From the NCBI RefSeq assembly GCF_000200595.1, contig NC_014810.2:1002311-1066310 (forward strand): a DNA stretch of 64,000 nucleotides, read 5' to 3'. The position numbers and the translations under genes are program-made. The notes below the pieces were generated by a model, which saw nothing but the letters and a program-made list of their open reading frames with translations, was not told where the DNA came from and did not search any database. Each line of letters starts with the position of its first letter. The first letter of the stretch is position 1. The DNA comes from Helicobacter felis ATCC 49179. GTDB taxonomy: Bacteria > Campylobacterota > Campylobacteria > Campylobacterales > Helicobacteraceae. Positions 1 to 10,019 of this stretch are shown here, one piece after another.

Positions 1-134
1 ACCTCAAGCACACGGGGCTATTAGGGGGGGGCTTGGATTTCAAGCGCGCCAAAGCGTTAAGATTGCACGCCCCCTACACTTTGCTAAGTTATGAAGTGGT
101 CATGCTGGTAGGACAATCAAAGAAAGGACATTAA
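1..134 (+). CDS. C-terminal end of a BioC-like methyltransferase (partial)
   Basis: An open frame enters from the left edge and ends at TAA 132-134, giving the last 43 residues of a protein whose start lies outside the window. The end contains a stretch like LLSYEVVML, which resembles the C-terminus of BioC-type SAM-dependent methyltransferases (malonyl-ACP methylation in biotin synthesis). In H. pylori a bioC-like gene also precedes trpS, so the call rests on synteny plus a weak motif. The stop overlaps the trpS start (TAATG), implying translational coupling. A run of eight G at 24-31 lies in the coding frame. Confidence 0.5.
   Translation, partial: LKHTGLLGGGLDFKRAKALRLHAPYTLLSYEVVMLVGQSKKGH
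24..31 (+). repeat. G8 homopolymer inside the partial BioC-like gene
   Basis: Eight consecutive G residues lie about 34 codons before the stop. The frame is open at this length. Tracts of this size are candidate slippage sites in Helicobacter, but a change here would alter only the extreme C-terminus. Confidence 0.5.
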
Positions 135-1114
135 TGAGAGAACGGGTATTTTCAGGCATACAGCCCACAGGGGGGATACATTTGGGCAATTATCTAGGGG
201 CGATTAAGCAATGGGTGGAGTGGCAAGATCGCTATGAGAGTATTTTTTGCGTGGTGAATGCACACGCCATCACCACCCCCAAAGACCCTAAGATTCTCCA
301 TGAACAAACCTTGCAAATGGCGACTTTACTGCTGGCATGCGGGATTGATCCTAAAAAATCCAAGCTTTTTATACAAAGCCAAGTAGATTTACACGGGGCT
401 CTGTGTTGGTTGCTTAATTGTGGGGTTTCTATGGGGGATTTGAGTCGCATGACTCAATTCAAAGATAAGAGTTTGAAGAGCAAGAGCCCTCTAGCTGGGC
501 TTTTTAATTACCCGGTTTTGATGGCTGCAGATATTTTGCTCTATCAAGCTGATTGCGTGCCTGTGGGCGAGGATCAACAACAACACCTAGAGCTCACACG
601 CGATATTGCCATGCGCTTTAATAAAAACTTTGGCACTTGCTTTAAAATCCCTAAGGCACTTATTGCACCTACTGGGGCGCGGGTGATGGGACTTGATGAT
701 CCTCTAGTTAAGATGAGCAAGTCGCATCCGGGCAATCTGCATGCCCTCTTTTTGCTAGACGATCCTAGCCTCATTGCCAAAAAGATCAAAAAAGCAGCCA
801 CCGATTCACTAGGCGTGTTGCGCTTTGATCCAAAACGCCCGGGCATTTATAATTTATTGCATATTTACGCCATTTTGAGCCAACAAACCCCAGAGCAAGT
901 AGAACAAGCCTTTGAGGGGATGGGCTATGGCGCGTTTAAACAAGCCCTAATTGAGGTGGTGGTCGAGCATTTTAGACCCATTAGAGAGGCTTATGATCAA
1001 TTATCTCAGGCGCAAGATCATGTCTTGCAAGTGCTCCAAGAGGGTTTAAGAGCCGTGCAGCCCATCGCCTCAGAAACTTACCAGCGGGCTAAAACTTTAA
1101 TGGGCTTGTTGTGA
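134..1114 (+). CDS. trpS: Tryptophanyl-tRNA synthetase
   Basis: Class I aminoacyl-tRNA synthetase of 326 residues, the usual length for bacterial TrpS. It charges tRNA-Trp with tryptophan using ATP in the cytosol. The N-terminus has the GIQPTGGIHLGNYLGA signature, with HLGN standing for the HIGH motif at about residues 16-19. The second ATP-binding motif KMSKS sits near residue 193, after PLV. The ATG overlaps the stop of the upstream gene by one base and its own stop overlaps the GTG of the next gene, so it sits in a tightly packed operon with the peptide-uptake genes, as in H. pylori. Confidence 0.97.
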   Translation: MRERVFSGIQPTGGIHLGNYLGAIKQWVEWQDRYESIFCVVNAHAITTPKDPKILHEQTLQMATLLLACGIDPKKSKLFIQSQVDLHGALCWLLNCGVSMGDLSRMTQFKDKSLKSKSPLAGLFNYPVLMAADILLYQADCVPVGEDQQQHLELTRDIAMRFNKNFGTCFKIPKALIAPTGARVMGLDDPLVKMSKSHPGNLHALFLLDDPSLIAKKIKKAATDSLGVLRFDPKRPGIYNLLHIYAILSQQTPEQVEQAFEGMGYGAFKQALIEVVVEHFRPIREAYDQLSQAQDHVLQVLQEGLRAVQPIASETYQRAKTLMGLL

Positions 1115-2904
1115 AATTGCTCCTTATTCTGCTTGCCCTAGCTTTTTCTAGTCTGCAAGCCACCCCCTACATCGCGCTAGGTCAAGAATCCAAATACAAG
1201 GACCACTTCACCCATTTTGATTATGCTGACCCCAACGCGCCCAAAGGGGGCACTTTAAGAGACTATGCGCTAGGGACCTTTGATAGCCTCAACCCCTTTT
1301 TACTCAAGGGCACAAAGGCTAGCGGTTTAGAATTAGTCTATGACACCTTATTAGTCCAAAGTTTGGACGAACCCTACGCAGAATACCCCCTCATTGCCAA
1401 TGATATTGAAGTGGCTAAGGATCATAGCTATGTGATCTTTGGGATCGACAAGCGGGCTAGATTTAGCGATGGTGTGCCCATTTTGGCTACAGATGTCAAA
1501 TTCAGTTTTGACACTCTCATGCAAAAGGGGAGTCCGGTTCTTAGACAATACTATGGCGATGTGCAAGAGGCGGTTGTGCTTGATCCCTACCATGTCAAAT
1601 TTGTTTTTAAAGACAAGACTAACACAGAACTCCCCTTGATCTTAGGGCAATTACAAGTCATTCCCAAACATTTTTTTGAAAAACATAGTTTTAGCGACCC
1701 CCTGCTCATTCCAGTTTCTAGCGGACCTTATGTAGTCAGCTCTTTTAAAGTGGGCAAGCAAATCACCTACACGCGCAACAAAAATTATTGGGCGCGCGAT
1801 TTGCCCGCCATCAAGGGGCAGTATAATTTTGATCGCATTGTCTATGAATACTACAAGGACGACTCAGTAGCCCTGCAAGCCTTTTTAAGCGGAGCTTATG
1901 ATTGGCGTTTTGAGAACACGGCAAAAGTGTGGGCAAGGGGCTATGTGGGCAAGGCTATTAAACAGGGCAAGATTCACATGAAAGCTTTTGCGCACTCTTT
2001 GCCCGCTGGCATGCAAGGGTTTTTTATGAACACCCGCAAGCCCCTTTTTAAAAATATCAAGGTGCGCGAAGCCTTGTTTTACGCCTTTGATTTTGAATGG
2101 GCGAATAAAAACCTCTTTTTTTCTCAGTATAAGCGCACCAATAGTTATTTTGCTAACTCTGTTTTTGCCTCTGAGGGCCTTCCACAAGGCGCAGAACTTA
2201 AAATTTTAGATCGCTACCGCCCACAGCTAGAAGCTTATAACCCTAGAATTTTTACCCAAGCCTACACCATTCCGCGCACAGATGGGGCACGCAAAGTGGG
2301 GGAAAATCTGCGCGAAAATCTCAAATACGCCCAAAAACTTCTGCATGATGCCGGCTATATTGTGGAGCATAACCAACTCATCAATGCTAAAACCCGCGCA
2401 CCCTTTGAGTTCACACTCTTGCTCAAAAGTCAGGGGCTAGAGCGCCTAGCCCTAGCTTATGCACGCAATCTTAAAATTCTAGGAATCACCATGCATGTGC
2501 AAAAGGTGGATTTGAGCCAATACACCAACCGGCTTAAAAAATTTGATTATGATATGATTGTAGGAGTGATCGGGCAGTCTTTATTCCCGGGCAATGAGCA
2601 ACGCTATTACTGGGGCAGTAGTAGTGCGGATCTAGCAGGGAGTCGCAATTATGCCGGGATTTCTAATCCAGTCATTGATGCCTTGATTGCATCTCTGATT
2701 AACGCGCCAGATAGGCAGAGTCAGATTAACTTTGTGCGCGCGCTCGATCGGGTCTTGCTTTGGGGCTTTTATGTCGTGCCTCAGCTTTATAGTTCGAGTT
2801 TTCATATTGCCTTTTGGGATAAAATTGGTATGCCCAAGATTTCGCCCCCTTATGGCTTTTCACCCATGCTGTGGTGGGATAAGACTTTGCAAAAAGGACA
2901 TTGA
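1111..2904 (+). CDS. Periplasmic peptide-binding protein of an ABC transporter (YejA/OppA-like)
   Basis: Solute-binding protein of family 5 (SBP_bac_5), 597 residues, with an N-terminal signal peptide ([17 protein letters not shown]). The mature start with [15 protein letters not shown] and [10 protein letters not shown] is typical of the YejA branch, which binds short peptides and microcin C-type compounds, rather than classical OppA. The start is GTG at 1111, overlapping the trpS stop (GTGA). The next gene encodes a matching YejB-like permease and overlaps by 4 bases. H. pylori carries the same pair after trpS, annotated oppA/oppB. No ATPase or second permease follows here, so partners must be encoded elsewhere. 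Peptide uptake is likely; the ligand is unknown. Confidence 0.85.
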   Translation: MKLLLILLALAFSSLQATPYIALGQESKYKDHFTHFDYADPNAPKGGTLRDYALGTFDSLNPFLLKGTKASGLELVYDTLLVQSLDEPYAEYPLIANDIEVAKDHSYVIFGIDKRARFSDGVPILATDVKFSFDTLMQKGSPVLRQYYGDVQEAVVLDPYHVKFVFKDKTNTELPLILGQLQVIPKHFFEKHSFSDPLLIPVSSGPYVVSSFKVGKQITYTRNKNYWARDLPAIKGQYNFDRIVYEYYKDDSVALQAFLSGAYDWRFENTAKVWARGYVGKAIKQGKIHMKAFAHSLPAGMQGFFMNTRKPLFKNIKVREALFYAFDFEWANKNLFFSQYKRTNSYFANSVFASEGLPQGAELKILDRYRPQLEAYNPRIFTQAYTIPRTDGARKVGENLRENLKYAQKLLHDAGYIVEHNQLINAKTRAPFEFTLLLKSQGLERLALAYARNLKILGITMHVQKVDLSQYTNRLKKFDYDMIVGVIGQSLFPGNEQRYYWGSSSADLAGSRNYAGISNPVIDALIASLINAPDRQSQINFVRALDRVLLWGFYVVPQLYSSSFHIAFWDKIGMPKISPPYGFSPMLWWDKTLQKGH

Positions 2905-3968
2905 TGGCGCGCTACATCCTCAAAAGACTTTGGCTCATCATCCCCACTTTGCTAGGCATCATCACCATCAATTTTTTCATCATCCAAAGCGCGCCGGGGG
3001 GACCTGTGGAGCAGATGATGGCTAAACTTAACGGGGCGAATAATCAAGAAGCTAATAATAGTTCTATGAAAGAAAAACAATTCCAAGCGAGCCGTTACAA
3101 GGGCGCGGAGGGCATGGACGCTGCGCTGTATGCCGAACTCAATAAACTTTATGGTTTTGATAAGCCCATTTGGGCGCGCTATGTGGACATGCTCAAAAAA
3201 TACTTGGTGTTTGATTTTGGGCAGAGTTTTTACCGCCAAATTAGCGTGATCGATCTCATTAAAGAAAAACTTCCCGTTTCAATTTCTCTAGGCTTTTTTA
3301 GCACCTTGCTTATCTATTTGATCTCAATCCCTCTAGGCATTTACAAAGCTAGACGCAATAATTCTAGCCTAGATGTGGCCAGTAGTGTGGTGATTGTGAT
3401 TGCTAATGCCATTCCTGCCTTCCTCTTTGCTATTGTTTTAATTGTGCTCTTTGCCTCAGGGACTTATTGGCAGATTTTCCCCTTAAGGGGTTTGGTGAGT
3501 GAGAATTTTGAGAGTTTGAGCGCTTTAGCTAAGATCAAAGATTATCTATGGCATATCGCTTTGCCCGTAGTTTGTATGAGCATTGGGGGGTTTGCAAGCC
3601 TGACACTCTTAGTTAAAAACTCTTTTTTAGATGAAATGGGCAAGCTCTATATCTTATGTGCGCGCGCTAAAGGGTGCTCTGAGGGGCGCATTCTTTATGC
3701 CCATGTTTTTAGAAACGCGATGCTTCTAGTCATTGCCGGGTTTCCTAGCGCGTTTTTGGGCGTGTTTTTTAGTGGGAGCTTATTAATTGAGGTGATTTTT
3801 AGCCTAGATGGGTTAGGCTTGTTGGGTTTTGAGAGCATTGTCAATCGCGATTATCCGGTTGTGTTTGCCTCCTTGTATATTTTTACCTTGTTGGGCTTGG
3901 TGGTGAATTTGATAAGCGATCTGACCTATAGCTTTGTAGATCCAAGGATTGATTTTGATAAACGATAG
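2901..3968 (+). CDS. ABC peptide transporter permease (YejB/OppB-like)
   Basis: Inner-membrane permease of 355 residues with the BPD_transp_1 fold. It starts with a membrane helix ([19 protein letters not shown]) followed by [15 protein letters not shown], characteristic of YejB-type permeases. Further helices appear around residues 130-210 and 270-340. The cytoplasmic EAA-like loop is visible near [19 protein letters not shown]. The ATG overlaps the binding-protein gene by 4 bases. It forms half of the membrane channel; a YejE-like partner and the ATPase are not in this cluster. Confidence 0.87.
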   Translation: MMARYILKRLWLIIPTLLGIITINFFIIQSAPGGPVEQMMAKLNGANNQEANNSSMKEKQFQASRYKGAEGMDAALYAELNKLYGFDKPIWARYVDMLKKYLVFDFGQSFYRQISVIDLIKEKLPVSISLGFFSTLLIYLISIPLGIYKARRNNSSLDVASSVVIVIANAIPAFLFAIVLIVLFASGTYWQIFPLRGLVSENFESLSALAKIKDYLWHIALPVVCMSIGGFASLTLLVKNSFLDEMGKLYILCARAKGCSEGRILYAHVFRNAMLLVIAGFPSAFLGVFFSGSLLIEVIFSLDGLGLLGFESIVNRDYPVVFASLYIFTLLGLVVNLISDLTYSFVDPRIDFDKR

Positions 3969-3976
3969 GAATTGAT

Positions 3977-4558
3977 GTGAATAATTTTAAGGTATTGAGA
4001 CTTTATGGTTTAGCGAGCTTGTGGGTAGTGGGCTTGCTTGGGGTGTATGTAGGCGTATTTTTTCAAATACGCTCCACCGCAAACATACTTATCCCTCCTG
4101 CTACCCCCGTTCCCATTACCCCCATTGAGATAAAGCCCCCCACGCCCCCCGCTCAAGCCAAGACACAGACACCCCCCCCACCTCCTAAATCTGCTCCTAA
4201 ATCTGCTCCTAAACCTTTGGAGAAAAAACCCCCTGTAGTAGAATCTACACCTCCCAAAGTCCTCCCACAAACACCACCCCCCCCAGCACCACCCTCCACA
4301 CCTCCCACACCAACAGCCCCCGCTCCTCAACCCGTTGTAACGCCTCAAATCAAACCTATAAAACCGGAAACACCCAAGTTTAAAACCTACATTGTGGTTG
4401 TGAATGTCTTAAATGTGCGCGCCCTGCCCAATATCCATGCCCGGGTTACCCAGCAGTTAATGCATGCCCAAAAAGTGCAAGTGTTGGAGATCAAAGATGG
4501 TTGGGGGCGCACTAAGAGAGGTTGGGTGTTTTTAGATTACTTGGAAAGAGTGCCATGA
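3977..4558 (+). CDS. Membrane-anchored proline-rich protein with C-terminal SH3 domain
   Basis: A 193-residue protein starting at GTG 3977 (the ATG two bases upstream runs straight into a stop). A single membrane helix at about residues 10-30 is followed by a proline-rich spacer at about 38-125 with PPPPP, KSAPKSAPK and TPPTP runs. A bacterial SH3 (SH3b) domain fills the C-terminus (about 135-193; VNVLNVRALPN, GWVFLDYL). Such proteins usually reach across the periplasm and bind peptidoglycan or protein partners, but no specific function is known to me. H. pylori has a similar SH3 protein at the same place. Two C8 tracts lie in the spacer. Its stop overlaps the aroE start (ATGA). Confidence 0.75.
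   Translation: MNNFKVLRLYGLASLWVVGLLGVYVGVFFQIRSTANILIPPATPVPITPIEIKPPTPPAQAKTQTPPPPPKSAPKSAPKPLEKKPPVVESTPPKVLPQTPPPPAPPSTPPTPTAPAPQPVVTPQIKPIKPETPKFKTYIVVVNVLNVRALPNIHARVTQQLMHAQKVQVLEIKDGWGRTKRGWVFLDYLERVP
4172..4284 (+). repeat. Two C8 homopolymers in the SH3-protein gene
   Basis: Runs of eight C occur at 4172-4179 and 4277-4284, both in the proline-rich spacer upstream of the SH3 domain. A one-base slip in either would remove the SH3 domain. The present lengths keep the frame open. Confidence 0.5.
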
Positions 4559-5361
4559 AAGAGAAGTTTTTTGGGGTTTTTGGCAACCCGATCGCCCATT
4601 CTAAATCCCCTCTTTTGCACAATAAAGCTTTTGGGGACTTTGAAAAAGAGTTAGGTTTTAGGGGGCATTACCAAGCCATTTTATTAGAAGAGGGTAGCAG
4701 TCTTAAAGCGACATTTTTAGCATTAAATTTAAGCGGGGCGAATATCACTGCCCCCTTTAAAGAAGACGCTTATCATCTAAGCGATGTGCAAGAGGGGCAG
4801 GCCCAAGCAATCCAAGCTCTCAATACTTGGGTCTATGAAAAAGGACGCATAGTGGGGCGCACAACAGATATTGAGGGGTTTTATGCCCCCCTTAAAGAGA
4901 GAAACTTCAAGCCCCAAAAAGTCTTAGTGCTAGGAGCTGGGGGGAGTGCTCGGGCGGTGGTGGCCGGGTTGTGTGCGCAGGGGGTGGAGGTGCATGTTTT
5001 TAATCGTAGCTCTCAGAGGCTTGAAACTTTTTACGCGCAGGGCTTAACATGTTTTCACCCCCCGCACTTCCCTTTAGAGAGCTATGATTTATTGGTAAAC
5101 ACCACGAGCGCGGGGATGGACGGGGCAACTTATCCGCTTGATTTGGACATCCTTAAATCCCTTTTAGCTAAAGCGCACATGGCTTATGATTTGATTTACA
5201 GCGTGCAAACCCCGTTTTTAAGATTAGCTAAAGATATAGGCGCAGAGGTCTTAGATGGGCGCGCGATGTTCATCGCCCAAGCAGCTTTGAGTTTTGGCTA
5301 TTTTTGCGCCCAAAAAATCCCTTATGCAGAGATTTTAAAGAGCATGCAAGAGGTCTTTTAA
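4555..5361 (+). CDS. aroE: Shikimate dehydrogenase
   Basis: AroE, 268 residues, reduces 3-dehydroshikimate to shikimate with NADPH in aromatic amino-acid synthesis. The substrate site GNPIAHSKSP is at residues 10-19, the catalytic Lys region is NITAPFKE, and TTDIEGF carries the conserved Asp. The NADP-binding loop VLGAGGSARAV is followed by NRS. I chose the ATG at 4555 because the family begins at MKEKFFGVFGNP and because this ATG overlaps the stop of the SH3 gene (ATGA). The frame is open 11 codons further upstream without family support. The stop lies one base from the convergent gmhA stop. Confidence 0.95.
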   Translation: MKEKFFGVFGNPIAHSKSPLLHNKAFGDFEKELGFRGHYQAILLEEGSSLKATFLALNLSGANITAPFKEDAYHLSDVQEGQAQAIQALNTWVYEKGRIVGRTTDIEGFYAPLKERNFKPQKVLVLGAGGSARAVVAGLCAQGVEVHVFNRSSQRLETFYAQGLTCFHPPHFPLESYDLLVNTTSAGMDGATYPLDLDILKSLLAKAHMAYDLIYSVQTPFLRLAKDIGAEVLDGRAMFIAQAALSFGYFCAQKIPYAEILKSMQEVF

Positions 5362-5362
5362 C

Positions 5363-5929
5363 CTAGACAAAAGCCCGCTCAATTTGCTCACAAAGCAAAT
5401 GGATCATCAAAATATGCATCTCTTGGATGCGCGGGGTGTCGTGGCTAGGAATAATGAGGTTATGATCGCATAGAGCGCGCATTTTGCCCCCATCTCTTCC
5501 ACTAAGCCCCAGAGAGCTTAAACCCAGCTCCTGCCCCCTTTGCAGGGCTAAGAGCACATTTTCAGAGTTGCCACTGGTAGAAATCCCCACCAAACAATCC
5601 CCCTTTTGCCCCAAAGCCTCCACTTGGCGCGCAAAGACATGGGCATAGCCATAATCATTGCCAATGGCGGTTAGTGCTGAGGTGTCCGTGCTCAGAGCTA
5701 TTGCTGGAAGTCCACGCCTCTCTCTTTTATAGCGACCGGTCAGCTCGGCAGCAAAATGTTGCGCATCAGCCGCACTTCCCCCATTCCCACAAATTAAAAT
5801 CTTATGCCCGCCTTGCAACACAGAAACCAACTTTGAGGCGACTTTTTCTATCTCTGTGGCTAAATTTTGTAAGGTTTGTTGGGCAACTTCTAGGTGATCT
5901 TTAAATTCGGCATAAATCAATTCTTGCAT
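5363..5929 (-). CDS. gmhA: Sedoheptulose-7-phosphate isomerase
   Basis: GmhA, 188 residues, converts sedoheptulose 7-phosphate to D-glycero-D-manno-heptose 7-phosphate, the first step of ADP-heptose synthesis for the LPS core. The SIS-domain signature [19 protein letters not shown] lies near residue 50, with [10 protein letters not shown] further on. The family's C-terminal [13 protein letters not shown] is also present. It is the last gene of the long minus-strand heptose operon, 37 bases after the phosphoethanolamine transferase locus, and converges on aroE. Confidence 0.95.
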   Translation of the reverse strand: MQELIYAEFKDHLEVAQQTLQNLATEIEKVASKLVSVLQGGHKILICGNGGSAADAQHFAAELTGRYKRERRGLPAIALSTDTSALTAIGNDYGYAHVFARQVEALGQKGDCLVGISTSGNSENVLLALQRGQELGLSSLGLSGRDGGKMRALCDHNLIIPSHDTPRIQEMHILMIHLLCEQIERAFV

Positions 5930-5966
5930 TCCAATCCTTTAGAAAAGATGGGCAGATTATAGCACG

Positions 5967-7675
5967 CTAGGGGTGGGGATACACTTTATCATCACAATAG
6001 ATTCTCTGGCGCTTTTCATCAAATTTGGGGCTTAGTAAATTTTTACTCTCTAAATGATCTTTAGTATGGATACCCACTAGAGGCAAGAGAGTGTGGATCA
6101 GATCATCGCTCATAAAAGGTCTATGCAACGCTTGGGCGAGTTGTTGCACTTTACTAGGGTGTTTTTGCTTAAAGAGATCGGTTACATAGATGATAAAGGG
6201 GATTTGCACGCCATAAATTGAGCAACGATGCCCATAAGTGTTGCCGCTCTCAAACATGTCTTGGGCGTGATCGGAGAGGTAGAGAATGAGCGCGTCTTTT
6301 TTTTCAAACAGCTTAAAGATTTGTCGCAAGACACTATCGGTGTAGTAAATGGAGTTGACATAATCGGCTAGGGTTTGTAACTGCGCCTTGTCTTTAATAT
6401 GCAAGCCTTGAGTGGGGATTTGCGCGGGACTAAATTTAGCAAAACTTTTAGGGAAGCGTTCGTGATAGAGGATATGACTACCGATGAGGTGAAAAACAAT
6501 GGCATTTTTAGCCCCAAGCTGGGGTTTAACCTTTTGCTCAAACAAATCTAACAAAGCTTGATCGCTGGTGTCTAAAGAGGAAGTTCTATAAAAACTCTCA
6601 AAGCGTTTAGGTAGAAGTTTATAGGCATTATTGGCTTGGGCAGGATCTTGATTAGTCAGCCAAAAGGTTTGATAGCCCGCTAATTTGAAAATATCCCCCA
6701 AACTTCTTTGAAAATACCATGGAGTGTGGCGATTTTCTACATCGCTGTAATTGAGCAAAGTCTGCAACACAGGGGCGGTGTTTGCAAAGGCGGAGATCGC
6801 ATCTTCAAAGACAAATAAATTTTGCGATCTCTCTCTCTCTCTCTGTTTTTGAGGCTACTTAAAAAGGGTGTGTTGGGTAGAGCGTAGCCATAAACCCCCA
6901 TGAAGTTCCTAGACACACTCTCACCCACAATTAAAACCACATAGGGCACACTCTCTTTGTCCACGCGCAGATAGTCTTTAGCAAAGGGGCGATCCAAGCT
7001 TTGGCGCGCTACTTGAGTGCTATAGCGCAGACTAAAATACAGGGCTCTAGCCTCTTTGATGAGGGGTAGAGTTTCCCAAACTTCTGGAGGACTCCAACCT
7101 GCCATCCCTCTTTGGGCAAATAGATAAGCGGTGCGTCCCATGTGCGCGCCCACGCCCAAGCTCATGAATACCAACAAAATTAAATGCACGCGCCTACTCA
7201 ATTCCCATTTAAAACGCACAACATACAAAAACAGCACACAGAATGCTAACAGGGCTAAAAACAGCGCGCCATGGGGCAATACATGCGCTTTTAAAAACGC
7301 TAGGCTTTCATGGACATTGGTATCTTGCAAGGTCTCCATGAGAGCTTGGTTGATGTCCATATTGAAATAATACCCCATAAAAAAGCGCACAAACGCGCTA
7401 GCCAAACTCAAAACCAGCAAAATATTTTTACCCCACTCTCTAGCGCGCATGGGCAAAAAACTTAGCAGAGTGTAAGCCACATAGAAAAACACCGCGCTGT
7501 AAAAGCCATTCTTGGCGATCGCCTTGAGCGGGTAACTTAGATGGATATCTGGAGAAAACCCGCCCGCCAGCGCGAAGCTAAGCACGCAAAGAAAAAAGCG
7601 CGTATCTAAGACAACCACGCTAATTTTTACCGGCGATCTTAGCAATGGTTTGCGTGGTGGAATAACCCTTGACAA
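5967..7675 (-). CDS. eptA: Phosphoethanolamine transferase (EptA-like), phase-variable and out of frame here
   Basis: Inner-membrane enzyme that would add phosphoethanolamine to lipid A or core sugars. The first part (7675 to about 6840) has several membrane helices and the alkaline-phosphatase-fold start VVLIVGESVSRNFMGVYGY. The second part, in another frame, carries the nucleophile region (AISAFANTAPVL), GSHILYHERFP and LSDHAQDMFE. The two frames meet exactly at an (AG)8 repeat on this strand. Removing one AG unit gives a continuous frame of about 568 residues reading NLFVFEDAIS across the junction. The product as sequenced stops before the nucleophile Thr. The start is uncertain: ATG 7675 lies inside hldE, and GTG 7618 just after the hldE stop is more likely. 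In H. pylori the eptA gene (HP0022) is elsewhere. Confidence 0.88.
6829..6844. repeat. (CT)8 dinucleotide repeat, phase-variation tract in the eptA-like gene
   Basis: Eight perfect CT units on the plus strand (AG on the coding strand). Frame arithmetic shows the 5' and 3' halves of the gene are joined when the tract has 7 or 10 units and separated at 8 or 9. This is the expected form of a slipped-strand contingency locus. Confidence 0.9.
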
Positions 7676-9047
7676 AATCGATCAAGACCACTTGATCGAC
7701 CAAATCCCGCCCTATGACTTCTTTGTCTTTATAGTCTGCCCCCTTGACTAAAATATGGGGCTTGAGGGCTTTAATGAGCTCATAGGGGGTGTCCTCCTCA
7801 AAGATCACCACAAAATCCACACATTCCAAGCCAGCCAGCACCACCGCGCGCGCGTCTTGATCACAAATAGGGCGACTCTCCCCCTTTAAGCGGCGCACTG
7901 AAGCATCGCTATTCAGTCCCACAATGAGAATATCCCCTAATTTTTTAGCCTCTTGTAAATACTGCACATGCCCGCGGTGCAAGAGATCAAAACAGCCATT
8001 GGTAAAGACAATTTTTTTAGAGCGCATGGCGTGTAAAAGATGGCTAGCGCTAAGTTTGTCTAAGATTTTTTGGCCTTGATGGTGATAAGAGTGCAAAAAG
8101 TCCAGCACTTCTGCATAAGAGGCGCGCGCACTCCCCACCTTGCCCACCACCACCGCTGCTGCTGCATTAGCAAAGGTGCAGGCTTGCAAGATAGACACAC
8201 CCACACTCAACCCAAAAGCCAAAGCGGCAATAACAGTGTCCCCCGCCCCGCTCACATCATAAACCTCTTTGGCAATGGTGGGGATTTTGAGCAAGCGATC
8301 CCCCTGCAAAAAAGCCATACCCGCTTCGCTCAAGGTGATCAGAGGGATAGAAATATGCAAATGGTCTTTAAAAAATAATAACGCTTCTTTTAAGCTCACA
8401 TCGTCTGTAATCTCAATGCCCGTAGCCATTTGGGCTTCTTTTTTATTGGGCGTGATGAGGGTCGCGTGGGCGTATTTAGAATAATCTTTTCCTTTGGGGT
8501 CGCATAACACAAGTTTATTTTGTGCTTTAGCGTTGTGGATTAAGTTTTGGCAAAACTCTTTGTCTAAAACCCCTTTTTGGTAATCAGATAGAATCAAAAC
8601 ATCGGCTTCTTGCAAGAGGTTTTGGGCTATTTCTAGCAGGCGCGCGCGCAGATTTTCACAGATGGGGGTGCGCTTTTCTCTATCCACGCGCAAAACCTGT
8701 TGTCTTGAAATCATCACTCGGCTTTTTTGGCATGTAGGCCGTTGGGTGTCGCTTAAAACGCCTTGTGTATCCACGCCTAAACTTTGTAGATTTTCAAGAA
8801 CGCGCGTTTTGCTCTCATCTTCGCCCACCACGCCACATAAGCTTACTTGCGCTCCTAGGGCCACTAAATTATCCACCACATTCCCCGCCCCCCCTAGTTT
8901 GTAGCTCTCCCTTTGCACTTCCACCACCTGCACGGGGGCTTCAGGGGAGAGGCGCTCACTCATTCCCCAAATGTAGTGATCTAAGATAATATCCCCCACC
9001 ACGAGCACACGGGGAGTTTTAAGGGGTGTTAACAACCAGTTTTGCAT
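7620..9047 (-). CDS. hldE: Bifunctional heptose-7-phosphate kinase / heptose-1-phosphate adenylyltransferase
   Basis: HldE (RfaE), 475 residues. The N-terminal ribokinase-type domain (about 1-330) has LGGAGNVVDNLVALGA and the catalytic GAGDT motif in YDVSGAGDTVIAALAFG. The C-terminal cytidylyltransferase-like domain (about 345-475) has FTNGCFDLLHRGHVQYL, with the HxGH-type nucleotide-binding motif. It makes D-glycero-beta-D-manno-heptose 1,7-bisphosphate and later ADP-heptose. It overlaps hldD upstream by 19 bases and lies in the heptose operon. Confidence 0.97.
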   Translation of the reverse strand: MQNWLLTPLKTPRVLVVGDIILDHYIWGMSERLSPEAPVQVVEVQRESYKLGGAGNVVDNLVALGAQVSLCGVVGEDESKTRVLENLQSLGVDTQGVLSDTQRPTCQKSRVMISRQQVLRVDREKRTPICENLRARLLEIAQNLLQEADVLILSDYQKGVLDKEFCQNLIHNAKAQNKLVLCDPKGKDYSKYAHATLITPNKKEAQMATGIEITDDVSLKEALLFFKDHLHISIPLITLSEAGMAFLQGDRLLKIPTIAKEVYDVSGAGDTVIAALAFGLSVGVSILQACTFANAAAAVVVGKVGSARASYAEVLDFLHSYHHQGQKILDKLSASHLLHAMRSKKIVFTNGCFDLLHRGHVQYLQEAKKLGDILIVGLNSDASVRRLKGESRPICDQDARAVVLAGLECVDFVVIFEEDTPYELIKALKPHILVKGADYKDKEVIGRDLVDQVVLIDFVKGYSTTQTIAKIAGKN

Positions 9048-10009
9048 GCTAGCTCTTTAATCACGGGAATGTATTCCTTAATTCCTTCTTCTAGGTTGTA
9101 GCGGGGCGTGTAGTCTAAATCATTGCAAGTCGCCTCAATGTCCGCGCAAGTGTGGTTTTGAAAAAAGGGGTAAGGGTTTTTAATGTAGGTGGTTTTAAAA
9201 TCGCCTAGATGTTGTTTGAGAATTGCCACAATGTCATTATAACTGCGAGCCACTCCACTCCCTACATTGTAAACCCCACTTCTAGGGGCTTCTATCGCTT
9301 TGACATTTGCCGCAATCACATCTTCAATGTAGACAAAATCGCGTTTTTGCTCCCCAAATTCAAAGAGTTTTACCTCTTGATCTTGCAAGGCCTGCAAGCC
9401 TAGCTGTAAGATCATCGAAGCGGTTTTGTGCTTGTAAAATTCCCCCGGACCATAGACATTAAAATAACGCAAGCCGATAATGCGCCCGTAACTCTCTTGG
9501 GCAAAGGCCTGCGCACTCTTGTCCATGCACAATTTGGAAAAACCATAGACATTTTCAGGCACTTCGCCAAACCCTACGCGATTGGGTGCTGGGGTGTTGC
9601 CATAAACCCCGGCTGAGGAGGCATAAATCACTCTGGCGTCCTTTTTATCGGCGATTTTGAGCAACTTCATAAAAGCTTGGTGGTTGGTGCGCATCACTAA
9701 TTCTTGATTTTGCTGTGTGGTGTCTGAGATAGCGGCTTGATGAAAAAGGTAGTCAAAGTCAATTTTTTTTAGCGCGCTCAAGTCGTGGTTGATGTCCGCA
9801 GTGATGATCTCCCCATGAAAATTGAGCAAATTCTTAAAATGTCCCAAGCTGTCGCTAGGAGGGGTTTGATCTCTGAATTTGTCTAGGACAATCACATTGG
9901 CATTAGGGTGGTGTTTTTGAAAATAGAGCGCGAGATTGCTCCCAATAAAGCCCGCCCCTCCTGTGATCACAATGGTTTTGTTGTCTAAACTAGAAGTGAT
10001 GTAGGGCAT
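9029..10009 (-). CDS. hldD: ADP-L-glycero-D-manno-heptose 6-epimerase
   Basis: HldD (RfaD), 326 residues, an extended short-chain dehydrogenase that epimerises ADP-D,D-heptose to ADP-L,D-heptose with bound NADP. The Rossmann motif IVITGGAGFIGSNLALYF is near the N-terminus, YASSAGVYG follows, and the catalytic Tyr-Lys pair is in VYGFSKLCMDK. The sequence NVYGPGE and the DFVYIEDV motif are also family-typical. It sits between gmhB and hldE, giving the order of the ADP-heptose pathway. Confidence 0.96.
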   Translation of the reverse strand: MPYITSSLDNKTIVITGGAGFIGSNLALYFQKHHPNANVIVLDKFRDQTPPSDSLGHFKNLLNFHGEIITADINHDLSALKKIDFDYLFHQAAISDTTQQNQELVMRTNHQAFMKLLKIADKKDARVIYASSAGVYGNTPAPNRVGFGEVPENVYGFSKLCMDKSAQAFAQESYGRIIGLRYFNVYGPGEFYKHKTASMILQLGLQALQDQEVKLFEFGEQKRDFVYIEDVIAANVKAIEAPRSGVYNVGSGVARSYNDIVAILKQHLGDFKTTYIKNPYPFFQNHTCADIEATCNDLDYTPRYNLEEGIKEYIPVIKELACKTGC

Positions 10010-10019
10010 ATCAATCCTT

